The translations under genes and the position numbers were made by a program. Of a DNA stretch of 10,049 bases, positions 1-5,806 are shown in pieces. The notes beneath the pieces were generated by a model. It made no database searches. It was not told the origin of the DNA and was given only the letters and a program-made list of their open reading frames with translations. Source of the DNA: Thermoleophilia bacterium (GTDB taxonomy: Bacteria; Actinomycetota; Thermoleophilia; Miltoncostaeales; Miltoncostaeaceae); contig JAOTZF010000045.1 in assembly GCA_029861485.1 (NCBI GenBank), forward strand, positions 1-10,049, given 5' to 3'. Numbering within the stretch: the stretch's first letter is position 1; every line of letters begins with the position of its first letter.

Positions 1-417
1 GATGGGGTTGACGTGGCCCCAATAGTCCTCGGGCTGCGGGTGCACCTGTGGGTCGCCGTAGACCTCGCTGGTCGAGGCCAGCAACAACGCTGCCCGCTTG
101 GCCTTGGCGAAGCCGAGAGCGTTGTGGGTGCCATAAGAGCCCACCTTCAGGGTCTGGAGCGGGATCCTGAGGTAGTCGATCGGGCTCGCCGGAGATGCGA
201 AGTGAAAGACGAAGTCGACCGGGTCGGCAAGCCCGAGGTGCTCGATCATGTCGTGCTGAACGAACTCGAACGAGCGGTCCGTGATATGCGCGATGTTCTC
301 GAGCGAGCCGGTCTCGAGGTTGTCCACGCAGAAGACCTTGTGGCCGGCCGCGATCAGGCGGTCGCACAGGTGCGAGCCGAGGAACCCGGCGCCGCCGGTC
401 ACGAGCGAAGTCGGCAT
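1..417 (-). CDS. UDP-glucuronate decarboxylase-like SDR epimerase (partial, N-terminal part)
   Basis: The minus strand reads 139 codons from an ATG at 417 to the window edge, so the C-terminal half is outside. An NAD-binding GGAGFLG motif sits at residues 8-14, as in extended short-chain dehydrogenases. FASPASPIDY (73-82), TLKVGSYGT (89-97), ASTSEVYGDP (114-123) and HPQPEDYWGHVNP (126-138) match the UDP-xylose synthase group, which oxidises and decarboxylates UDP-glucuronate to UDP-xylose in the cytoplasm for cell-surface glycan synthesis. The catalytic YxxxK lies beyond the edge. The ATG is chosen because the Rossmann strand starts right after it, as is usual in the family. dTDP-glucose dehydratase-like relatives are a less likely alternative because of the SPASP motif. 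The gene has no visible link to the molybdenum genes. Confidence 0.85.
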   Translation of the reverse strand, partial: MPTSLVTGGAGFLGSHLCDRLIAAGHKVFCVDNLETGSLENIAHITDRSFEFVQHDMIEHLGLADPVDFVFHFASPASPIDYLRIPLQTLKVGSYGTHNALGFAKAKRAALLLASTSEVYGDPQVHPQPEDYWGHVNPI

Positions 418-561
418 CGGGCGCGATCTTAGCCTGGTGAGGCCGCAACCCATGAGTTCCGCCACGCCCGGAACCGTGCGTCCCACAGGGTGCGAGGCGG
501 CCCGTCGGCGGAGCCCGGGGCGTGAATTCATGCATACACCAGGAAAAGCCGATAGCTCACT

Positions 562-600
562 CTGAACGCTCGGTTAGTAGCGTGATCCGCACGCGTTCAG
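562..600. promoter_or_regulatory. Inverted repeats upstream of the 66-residue gene (possible operator)
   Basis: CTGAACGC (562-569) and GCGTTCAG (593-600) form a perfect 8-bp inverted repeat with a 23-bp spacer. Overlapping it, ACGCT (566-570) and AGCGT (579-583) form a tighter repeat with an 8-bp spacer. The pair lies 15 bp upstream of the ATG at 616, in a locally AT-richer part of the 418-615 gap. The position suggests an operator for the small gene, but no regulator of matching type is encoded in this window. The rest of 418-615 shows no recognisable feature. Confidence 0.3.
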
Positions 601-615
601 CGACCCTCGCCCACG

Positions 616-816
616 ATGCTTGCTCCTTATCCAGATCCGCCCGTCGACCGCTGGGAAGCCGAAGAGGCCATCCGGGCGGCCACCATCACGGCCGAGGGCC
701 TCGACTCCGAGAGCTTCGAGGACGATGTGCTGCCCAGGCTTCGCCGTCTGACGCGGCGTCAGCGGGAGGTCGTCTTCAGCTTTCTCGACCGCACCCTGCC
801 GAGCGACACCCGATGA
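616..816 (+). CDS. Small hypothetical protein, 66 residues
   Basis: I do not recognise this protein. It runs from an ATG at 616 to a TGA at 814-816. An in-frame stop at 583 with no start codon between fixes the start. The codons are GC-rich at the third position after the first eight, as expected for a real gene. The N-terminal two thirds are acidic. The C-terminal third (about 42-60) is a basic, probably helical stretch with repeated Arg (LRRLTRRQREVV). There is no signal peptide, membrane segment or cysteine, so it is probably cytoplasmic. No clear Shine-Dalgarno sequence precedes it. It stands alone between two genes on the opposite strand. It could be a small regulator or adaptor, but nothing in the sequence decides this. 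Confidence 0.55.
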   Translation: MLAPYPDPPVDRWEAEEAIRAATITAEGLDSESFEDDVLPRLRRLTRRQREVVFSFLDRTLPSDTR

Positions 817-824
817 GCGTCACC

Positions 825-841
825 GCCGCTAGGACAGCGGC
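825..841. terminator. Hairpin between convergent stops (weak terminator candidate)
   Basis: GCCGCT (825-830) and AGCGGC (836-841) form a perfect 6-bp stem with a 5-base loop in the 12-bp gap between the stop at 816 and the converging gene that ends at 829. The hairpin overlaps that gene's stop codon. Neither side has a T tract, so it is not a canonical intrinsic terminator, though a bidirectional role is possible. Confidence 0.25.
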
Positions 842-1590
842 TCGAGCGACGTCAGGGTCTGATCGGCCTCGAAGTTGAGATCGACCGGGCCGTCGAGGTC
901 CGATTCGATCACGTAGCGGACTGTCAGGCCGGTGTCCGGCGAGTAGTAGAACTGCTCCCGCCGGGAGCCGCTGTACTCACCCTGTACGTCCTGCGTCGAC
1001 TCGACGACCACGACATCGACCGGCGCGCCTGCGACGGTGACGATGTCCTCGCGAGTAACCTCGCTCGCGATCCGAATCGCCAAACCGCCGGAGTCATAAT
1101 CGCCCCGCCAGGTGTCGCCGACCGCCGGATCGAACGGTAGGCGAAGGGGCGCCGGCGTCCAGTCCCGTGGTCGCGTGGTGGAGATCCCGGTCGCACCAAC
1201 TCTGGTTTGTCCCCACGTGGCTGACGCGCCTCGACCGGCGAGCCGGTATCGCACCCACTCGAAGTGATCGCCGGAGTACCGGATCTCGGTCTCGTAGCCG
1301 ATGTCGGTGTGCCGCACGATCATCGGAGCGCGGTCGGGTAGGTCGCGGGTCACCGAAACCGGCCCTCGGCTGAGTCTCTCCCTGCCGGTGACCGCGTACT
1401 CGTAGACGCCCTGGAGCGGGAGCCCCGGCTCGGGGTTGCGAGCGACTCGCTCCTCCGCGGCGAGATCGTCGATGGCGCCGGAGATGCTCGACGCCGAGCT
1501 GCTCGATGCGAGGAAGAGGAACAGCGCGACGGCGGCGATGAGCACGATGATCACGGCGCCCGCGCCGATGAAGATCCCTTTGCGCGTCAT
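829..1590 (-). CDS. Membrane-anchored protein of unknown function with one N-terminal transmembrane helix
   Basis: I do not recognise the family. Read from the ATG at 1590 (253 residues), it begins MTRK, then a strongly hydrophobic helix at about 6-28, a Ser/Ala-rich linker (29-36), and an extracytoplasmic domain to the C terminus. That domain alternates polar and hydrophobic residues in a way that suggests beta-strands, and near the end has EQFYYSPDTGLTVRYV. It has no cysteines and no catalytic motif that I can name. The frame stays open to an upstream ATG at 1710, giving 293 residues, but that start would overlap the divergent gene by 16 bp. Only 24 of the 40 extra codons end in G or C, against 38 of the first 40 after 1590. 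I therefore prefer 1590, although neither start has a convincing ribosome binding site. The alternative is a Pro-rich cytoplasmic tail of 40 residues. Confidence 0.7.
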   Translation of the reverse strand: MTRKGIFIGAGAVIIVLIAAVALFLFLASSSSASSISGAIDDLAAEERVARNPEPGLPLQGVYEYAVTGRERLSRGPVSVTRDLPDRAPMIVRHTDIGYETEIRYSGDHFEWVRYRLAGRGASATWGQTRVGATGISTTRPRDWTPAPLRLPFDPAVGDTWRGDYDSGGLAIRIASEVTREDIVTVAGAPVDVVVVESTQDVQGEYSGSRREQFYYSPDTGLTVRYVIESDLDGPVDLNFEADQTLTSLEPLS

Positions 1591-1694
1591 GGGGGCAGCC
1601 GGGAGTCTCCCATGTCGCGCTGGCGGCTGCTCGTCACCTTCTGCCCATGAGGTGACCTGAGAGACTCTCCTCGTTACTCCATCGAAGGGGTCCG
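1591..1694. promoter_or_regulatory. Palindrome-rich divergent intergenic region
   Basis: This 104-bp gap lies between the preferred start at 1590 (minus) and the GTG at 1695 (plus). It holds two related 11-bp palindromes, GGGAGTCTCCC (1601-1611) and GAGAGACTCTC (1659-1669), both fitting GRGAGWCTCYC, with centres 58 bp apart. Between them GTCACCT (1633-1639) and AGGTGAC (1650-1656) form a perfect 7-bp inverted repeat with a 10-bp spacer. Such clustering in front of two divergent genes suggests regulator binding sites. No confident -10/-35 pair was identified. Confidence 0.4.
1684..1690 (+). promoter_or_regulatory. Ribosome binding site supporting the GTG start at 1695
   Basis: GAAGGGG ends 4 bases before the GTG at 1695. 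It is a reasonable Shine-Dalgarno sequence and supports the GTG over a later in-frame GTG at 1731, which would cut into the first membrane helix. Confidence 0.45.
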
Positions 1695-2162
1695 GTGTCC
1701 GATCGCTCATGGGTCCTGGCCCAGGCGGCGGTGCTGCTGGCAGCGCTGCTCTACGTGCCTTTGATGGGCGCGATCATCGAATGGCCGCTCGAGCGTCCGA
1801 GCCTCGCCTCCGTCGTGGTGGGGCTCATCGTGATCGGCGCCGGCTTCGCGCTGGAGCGCCACGTCGCCCGCCTGCTCGGGGCGGCCCTCACCCCGAAGCC
1901 GACCCCGGCGCCCGGTGGCACGCTGGTTCAGAGCGGTGCCTTCGGCTGGGTCCGCCATCCCATGTACCTGGGGGTCGCGATCATCGCCCTGGGCTGGTGG
2001 CTGATCTGGCCGACGCCGCCCGGCTTCGCGGCCGTCGTCGGCGTGATCGTGTTCTTCGACGCGAAGGCCGAGCGGGAGGAGCAGCTGCTGCGCGAGGCGT
2101 ACCCGGACTACCCGCAGTACGCCGCCCGCGTGCGGCACCGGGTCATTCCGGGGCTGGTCTAG
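1695..2162 (+). CDS. Isoprenylcysteine/phospholipid-type carboxyl or N-methyltransferase family membrane protein
   Basis: This 155-residue integral membrane protein has hydrophobic helices at about 8-28, 36-54 and 88-121, the last a helix pair. The C-terminal half carries the signature of the ICMT/PEMT-like family: GAFGWVRHPMYLG (81-93, RHPxYxG), the acidic AEREEQLL (125-132) and YPDYPQYAARV (136-146), which bind S-adenosylmethionine at the membrane face. Its length is normal for short bacterial members. Bacterial relatives are mostly uncharacterised and may methylate lipids, isoprenoids or small molecules, so the substrate is not assigned. The start is GTG. The 3' end overlaps the mocA-like gene tail-to-tail by 20 bp (2143-2162). 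Nothing links it to the molybdenum operon except position. Confidence 0.8.
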   Translation: MSDRSWVLAQAAVLLAALLYVPLMGAIIEWPLERPSLASVVVGLIVIGAGFALERHVARLLGAALTPKPTPAPGGTLVQSGAFGWVRHPMYLGVAIIALGWWLIWPTPPGFAAVVGVIVFFDAKAEREEQLLREAYPDYPQYAARVRHRVIPGLV

Positions 2163-2727
2163 CCAGCGCCTGCTCGTACGCCGCGCGGGTATCGAGGTCG
2201 GCGGGCGACCTGCCCTCGATGGTGACCTCGGCGATGTTCTCCGCGCTCATCAACGTACGCGCTCCTTGGTCGCCGCGTAACTCCATCACTTGAGGCCATA
2301 TCTCCCGCCGCAGCGCGATGGGGTGTCCGAATCCATCGGAGTACCTGGCCCGGACGATAGGGGCGGGGCTCGTCTCGGCGGCCTCGGCGATGCGCTGAAC
2401 CGCCGAGGCCCTCATCTCGGGCTGATCACCGAGCAGGACGATTGCCACGTCCACGTGCTTCAAGGCGGCGATCCCGGCGCGCAGAGAACCGGCCTGGCCC
2501 GCCGCGAACTCTGGGTTCTCCACGATCAGGGCCCCGGACGGGGCGCTGATCGTGGCACGATGAGCGGCCGCCTCGCGACCAACGACGACCACGAGCTCCT
2601 CAGGTTGGACCTGGGTCGCGGCGTCGATGACGTGCTGCAGCACCGGTTTGCCCCGCAGCGGCAACAGGAGCTTCGGTGCGCCCATACGGCGAGAGGCTCC
2701 GGCGCCGAGGATCACGATGCCGATCAT
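2143..2727 (-). CDS. mocA: MocA-like molybdenum cofactor cytidylyltransferase (NTP-transferase family)
   Basis: Likely transfers CMP from CTP to molybdenum-molybdopterin, giving the cytosine dinucleotide cofactor used by xanthine oxidase/CO dehydrogenase-family enzymes. The 194 residues show the nucleotide-binding loop LGAGASRRMGAPK (7-19), NPEFAAGQAGSLRAG (71-85), LLGDQP (98-103, metal-binding Asp), GHP (134-136), RGDQGAR (151-157) and the C-terminal DLDT (177-180). LLLP after the loop and GHP with GDxGAR favour MocA over the guanylyltransferase MobA. The start is the ATG at 2727, which shares ATGA with the modC stop. The frame extends 12 codons upstream into modC, but those residues are not family-like. 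It is the last gene of the mod operon, and its product suits the CoxL-like enzyme encoded nearby. Confidence 0.85.
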   Translation of the reverse strand: MIGIVILGAGASRRMGAPKLLLPLRGKPVLQHVIDAATQVQPEELVVVVGREAAAHRATISAPSGALIVENPEFAAGQAGSLRAGIAALKHVDVAIVLLGDQPEMRASAVQRIAEAAETSPAPIVRARYSDGFGHPIALRREIWPQVMELRGDQGARTLMSAENIAEVTIEGRSPADLDTRAAYEQALARPAPE

Positions 2728-3782
2728 CCCGCGGCAACCAGGACGGTTGCGGTCGCCTTCCACACCGCAGTCACCGGTCCGCCGACCCTCAGGTCGAGAC
2801 GCCGTGCTGACACGGTGGTGATCTCGGCGATGAGCGCCTCCGGAACCCGAAGGCCGACCCGGGTGCGGGGGCCAAGCGTCGCGACACCGGTGACCGTGGC
2901 CGCAACGGCGTTGAGGGCGGACCCGCCGGGACCCTCGCGCGCCAATGCGATGTCCGCCGGGAAGATCGACGCCACCACCTCCCCCGCCCCTGGGTCGGCG
3001 CTCACCAGCTCGGTACCGCTCGACAGGCGCACGGCGGTGAGGCCGTCCGGCCGTCGGGCTGCATGGCCAGTGACGGTGTTGGCACCGACCAACGATGCGA
3101 CGAATCGCGACGCCGGTGAGGCGCCCAGCTCATACGGGGTGCCGCGCTGAACGATCCGTCCCTGTTCCATCACGGCGACCTCGTCGGCCAGGTCGACCGC
3201 GTCAGCGAAGTCATGGGTCACGAGCAAGGTCGGCCCGGATACGGCGTCGACAGCGGTTCCGAGCTCGTCGATGGCCGTGCGCCGGCTGGCTGCGTCGAGT
3301 CCGCCGAGTGGCTCGTCGAGCAGCAGCACCTGCGGATCACGGCCGAGCGCTCGTGCCAGCGCCACACGTCGCCGCTCGCCCCCCGAAAGCCGGTCCGCGC
3401 GTCGTGCCGACAGGGCGCCGGTGCCGAATCGCTCCAACAGCTCCATGGCGCGGGCCCGTCGCTGGCGGCGAGAGCCGGGTACGCCCCATGCCACGTTCTC
3501 GAGCGCGCTGAGATGGGGGAACAGGGCGAGGTCCTGGAACAGATACCCCACTCGTCGAGTCTGGGGCGGTCGGTTGATTCCGCGGTCGGTGTCGAGCCAC
3601 GCCTCGCCGTCGTTCACCACCGCTCCGGAGGCAGCCCGGCGCAGCCCGGCGATCATCTCGAGCACGCTGCTCTTGCCGGCTCCCGAGGGCCCGACCACGG
3701 CAACCACGCCGTGGTCGACGCGCTCGTCAATCCGCAGCGCGAACGCCGGCAGCGGCGTATCCAGGCGCACGCTGAGGCCCAA
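2724..3782 (-). CDS. modC: Molybdate ABC transporter ATP-binding protein
   Basis: This is the cytoplasmic ATPase that powers molybdate import through ModB. In the 352-residue reading: Walker A GPSGAGKSS at 31-39, Q-loop LFQDLALFPH (81-90), ABC signature LSGGERRR (132-139), Walker B LLLDEPLGGLD (153-163), and His190 in LLVTHD. A C-terminal TOBE (Mop-like) domain at about 290-350 is typical of ModC and may bind oxyanion. The start is the TTG at 3782, because GGAGG (3788-3792) lies exactly 5 bases upstream. A TTG at 3794 would add four residues but has no binding site, and a GTG at 3770 is also poorly placed. The gene overlaps modB by 56 bp and shares ATGA with mocA, so translation is probably coupled. 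It could in principle carry tungstate or sulfate, but the context favours molybdate. Confidence 0.93.
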   Translation of the reverse strand: MGLSVRLDTPLPAFALRIDERVDHGVVAVVGPSGAGKSSVLEMIAGLRRAASGAVVNDGEAWLDTDRGINRPPQTRRVGYLFQDLALFPHLSALENVAWGVPGSRRQRRARAMELLERFGTGALSARRADRLSGGERRRVALARALGRDPQVLLLDEPLGGLDAASRRTAIDELGTAVDAVSGPTLLVTHDFADAVDLADEVAVMEQGRIVQRGTPYELGASPASRFVASLVGANTVTGHAARRPDGLTAVRLSSGTELVSADPGAGEVVASIFPADIALAREGPGGSALNAVAATVTGVATLGPRTRVGLRVPEALIAEITTVSARRLDLRVGGPVTAVWKATATVLVAAG

Positions 3783-4566
3783 TGCCGCCTCCAAGGAGCT
3801 TGACGGTGAGAAGGAGTGCCCCGCTGACGGCCACCAGCAACGCGCCGAGGCCGAGAGCGGCGGTGAAGTCCGTCGTAAAGGTCTCGAAGATCGCGAGTGG
3901 CAGCGTCTGGGTGACCCCCTGCAGTGAGCCCGCGAACATCAGTGTGGCGCCGAACTCCCCCAGCGAACGGCCGAGCGCGAGGGTGGCTCCGGCGCCCAGG
4001 CCGGGAGTCGCAAGCGGCAGGGCCGCGCGAGTGAACCACCGGAACTCGGTGGCCCCGAGGGTGTGGGATGCCTGTCGCAGCCGTGGGTCCACGGCGGCGA
4101 ACGCGGCCTGCGCCTGCCGCACGTGGAGCGGCGCGGAGACGAACACCATCGCGAGCACGACCGCGGTGCTCGTCAGGGGAATGCTGAGTCCGAGGCTGCT
4201 GAGCGGCTCGCCGAGGGCGCCTCGAGGGCCGAACGCTGCGAGCAAACCGATCCCGGCGACCGCGGGAGGCAGCACGATCGGCAGCTCGATCGCGGTAATG
4301 ACCAGCTCACGCCCGGGGAAGTTCCGCGTCGCGAGCAAATACGCGGCGGGCGTGCCGACGGTCAGGATGATCGCCATTGCGATGGCCGCGGAGCGCAGTG
4401 AGACCTCTAGGGCGTCGCGGGCCTCGGGCCTGGCGAGGCTCCCGATCAGCTCGCCCGGTCCAGCTTGCGTGAAGATGGCCACCACCGGCAGCAACAAGAA
4501 CAGCAGTGTTGCCGAGAGCGCAACGACGAGGGCCGTGGCGAAGGCGGCCTCCCGGTAGCGGCTCAC
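3727..4566 (-). CDS. modB: Molybdate ABC transporter permease
   Basis: Membrane channel subunit of the molybdate importer. It has 279 residues with hydrophobic segments at about 10-32, 58-80, 91-112, 133-148, 188-205 and 236-256. The ModC-contacting EAA loop is ASHTLGATEFRWFTRAALPL (166-185), followed by GLGAGATLALGRSLGEFGATLMFAGS (189-214), which is highly typical of ModB. The length is slightly above the family norm of about 220-270 because of a hydrophilic C-terminal tail (about 258-279) encoded in the overlap with modC. The start is a GTG forming GTGA with the modA stop, and no strong ribosome binding site is seen, so it is probably translationally coupled to modA. Confidence 0.92.
   Translation of the reverse strand: MSRYREAAFATALVVALSATLLFLLLPVVAIFTQAGPGELIGSLARPEARDALEVSLRSAAIAMAIILTVGTPAAYLLATRNFPGRELVITAIELPIVLPPAVAGIGLLAAFGPRGALGEPLSSLGLSIPLTSTAVVLAMVFVSAPLHVRQAQAAFAAVDPRLRQASHTLGATEFRWFTRAALPLATPGLGAGATLALGRSLGEFGATLMFAGSLQGVTQTLPLAIFETFTTDFTAALGLGALLVAVSGALLLTVKLLGGGIGPQRAPGYAAAGVRAAD
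3788..3792 (-). promoter_or_regulatory. Shine-Dalgarno sequence deciding the modC start
   Basis: On the minus strand GGAGG is followed by CGGCA and then TTG (3782-3780), an ideal 5-base spacing. It lies inside the end of modB, so modC has its own initiation signal despite the overlap. Confidence 0.6.
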
Positions 4567-5324
4567 GGCGCCGTGAAGCCACGGTTCCCGAAGAACCGCC
4601 GACCCGAGTCGCCGGTCAACTCGTCCATCACCTCGCCCGCGTCGAGCGAGGGGCGCGGGTCGGTCACCAGCGCCGCCGCGTAGCGGATCGCGGGTTGGTC
4701 CTCGGGCGCGAAGGGGACCACCAGTACCGCGCTGCCGAGCCCCGCGGCGTCGGTGCGATACATCACCCCGGCGTCGACCGCGCCCTGGCTGACCTTCCCG
4801 ACGATGCCGCGCGCGTCGAGCTCGTTCGTGCGCACGTTCTCCATGGCGCGAATCGCGAAGGCGTCCCCCACCAGGCTCAGGGCAATGCGCGCGTATGCCC
4901 CTACGGGTACGTGGGGATTCCCGATCGCGAGTCGGACCCCGGGATCGTCCAGGTCGTCGATTGCCTCCACGGGAGAATCGTGCGGTGCGGCGACGACCAA
5001 CGTGTTGCCGGCGATTGACACCGGTGGCGCGGTGAGTCCCTCGCCATGAAGCGCTTCAGCGAGCTCCACGGAGGCGCTCACGAAGACGTCGATCCCGACG
5101 CCCTGGCGGATCTTGGCCGCTATGGCGTCCGACCCGGCGAACTCCACCTGGACGTCGGTTTCCGGATGTCGCAGCTCGTACTCCTCGGCGAACGCCGAGA
5201 GCGGCTCGGCGAGTGAGGCCGCTCCACCCACCACGACCGGGCCGCGCCCGGCCCCGTCGCTGGCGCCGCAGCCGGCTGACACCAGCGACAACCCGAGCAG
5301 CACGGCGCCCGCGAGCCACCTCAT
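4563..5324 (-). CDS. modA: Molybdate-binding lipoprotein of the ABC transporter
   Basis: Extracytoplasmic binding protein that delivers molybdate to ModBC. It has 253 residues. An N-terminal signal (MRWLAGAVLLGLSLVSAG) ends in a lipoprotein cleavage site before Cys19, followed by an acidic/glycine linker. The mature part shows GGAASLAEPL (33-42) and FAGSDAIAAKI (62-72), which supply the oxyanion-binding serines. Also present are NPHVPVGAYARIAL (136-149), VSQGAVDAGVMYRTDA (178-193, with the ligand-side Tyr189) and the family ending. Tungstate binding cannot be excluded. Its ATG forms ATGA with the stop of the upstream regulator. Only a weak GGA lies before the start, which fits coupled translation in a regulator-modA-modB-modC-mocA operon. 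Confidence 0.93.
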   Translation of the reverse strand: MRWLAGAVLLGLSLVSAGCGASDGAGRGPVVVGGAASLAEPLSAFAEEYELRHPETDVQVEFAGSDAIAAKIRQGVGIDVFVSASVELAEALHGEGLTAPPVSIAGNTLVVAAPHDSPVEAIDDLDDPGVRLAIGNPHVPVGAYARIALSLVGDAFAIRAMENVRTNELDARGIVGKVSQGAVDAGVMYRTDAAGLGSAVLVVPFAPEDQPAIRYAAALVTDPRPSLDAGEVMDELTGDSGRRFFGNRGFTAP

Positions 5325-5710
5325 CGGTTCCGCTCGACCATCACATCGGTCGCTTTCACCACGGCGCTCGCGGAGACTCCCGGCGCCAAGCCGAGTTCAT
5401 CGACCGCGTCACGGGTGACGGCGGCGACCATCCGATGCGGGCCGGCCTCGATTTCAACCAGCGCCATCACGCCCTCGATCTCCACCGAGCGCACCGTTCC
5501 CTCGAGTCGGTTGCGCGCCGAGAGTGAGCGCCCTGTCCCGCTCCGTCGGGGCGCGGAGCTCAGCCGTGCCACCTCATCGCGCGGAACCCGCCGCCGATTT
5601 CGCTCGTCGCGAACCGTTCGCAGCTTTCCCGCGCGGTCCCAACGCCGCAGCGTGTCGACGCTGACTCCGAGCGCTCTGGCGGCCTCCCCCAAGGGAATCG
5701 TCGTGCTCAT
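5321..5710 (-). CDS. HTH-TOBE (Mop) domain transcriptional regulator, ModE-like
   Basis: Probably a molybdate-sensing DNA-binding protein. It has 129 residues. Residues 5-50 form a MerR/excisionase-type helix-turn-helix: PLGEAARALGVSVDTLRRWDR, then RRRVPRDEVARL. After a basic Ser/Arg linker (52-63), one TOBE/Mop domain runs from SARNRLEGTVRSVEIEGVMA (64-83) to AVVKATDVMV (116-125), ending at the C terminus. SARN and the final KATDVM are typical of molybdate-binding Mop domains. Classical ModE has a different winged HTH and two TOBE domains, so this is a shorter design that probably binds ligand as an oligomer. It is the first gene of the mod operon, overlapping modA by ATGA, which suggests autoregulation. 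The start is the ATG at 5710, immediately before the HTH. No strong ribosome binding site is seen. Confidence 0.85.
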   Translation of the reverse strand: MSTTIPLGEAARALGVSVDTLRRWDRAGKLRTVRDERNRRRVPRDEVARLSSAPRRSGTGRSLSARNRLEGTVRSVEIEGVMALVEIEAGPHRMVAAVTRDAVDELGLAPGVSASAVVKATDVMVERNR

Positions 5711-5758
5711 GCCTATGCATTACATATGCACGAGGCGCATCTGTCCATCGTTAGGCAT
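5709..5758. promoter_or_regulatory. AT-rich repeat island, candidate operator/promoter of the mod operon
   Basis: This is an unusually AT-rich patch for the window. TATGCA occurs twice (5714-5719 and 5725-5730), 11 bp apart, so both copies face the same side of the helix. TGCAT (5716-5720) and ATGCA (5726-5730) form an inverted repeat with a 5-bp spacer. ATGCCTA (5709-5715) and TAGGCAT (5752-5758) form a wider 7-bp inverted repeat that begins in the start codon of the regulator. It sits between the divergent mod operon and the lipoprotein gene, the expected site for autoregulation by the HTH-TOBE protein. The classical ModE box is not evident. Confidence 0.45.
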
Positions 5759-5793
5759 CGGTGAGCCCCGACGCGCGTCCAGGGCGGCTCTTC

Positions 5794-5799
5794 TAGCGT
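5794..5799 (+). promoter_or_regulatory. Possible -10 element for a leaderless lipoprotein transcript
   Basis: TAGCGT fits the actinobacterial TANNNT -10 pattern and is 7 bases upstream of the ATG at 5807. With no Shine-Dalgarno sequence in the intervening TTCCCCC, transcription may start at the ATG itself. No clear -35 element is seen, so this is tentative. Confidence 0.3.
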
Positions 5800-5806
5800 T
5801 TCCCCC

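Noticed and set aside
1707..2138. Open frame of 143 codons on the minus strand
   Set aside because: Antisense to the methyltransferase gene, which has intact membrane helices and the RHPMYLG motif.
2728..2763. Twelve-codon N-terminal extension of the mocA-like protein
   Set aside because: It overlaps modC further and encodes residues unlike the family. The ATG at 2727 gives both the expected nucleotide-binding start and an ATGA junction.
5711..5806. Classical E. coli-type ModE box
   Set aside because: I see no match to the paired TATAT-type half-sites. The repeats present are a different pattern, and the regulator has a different HTH.
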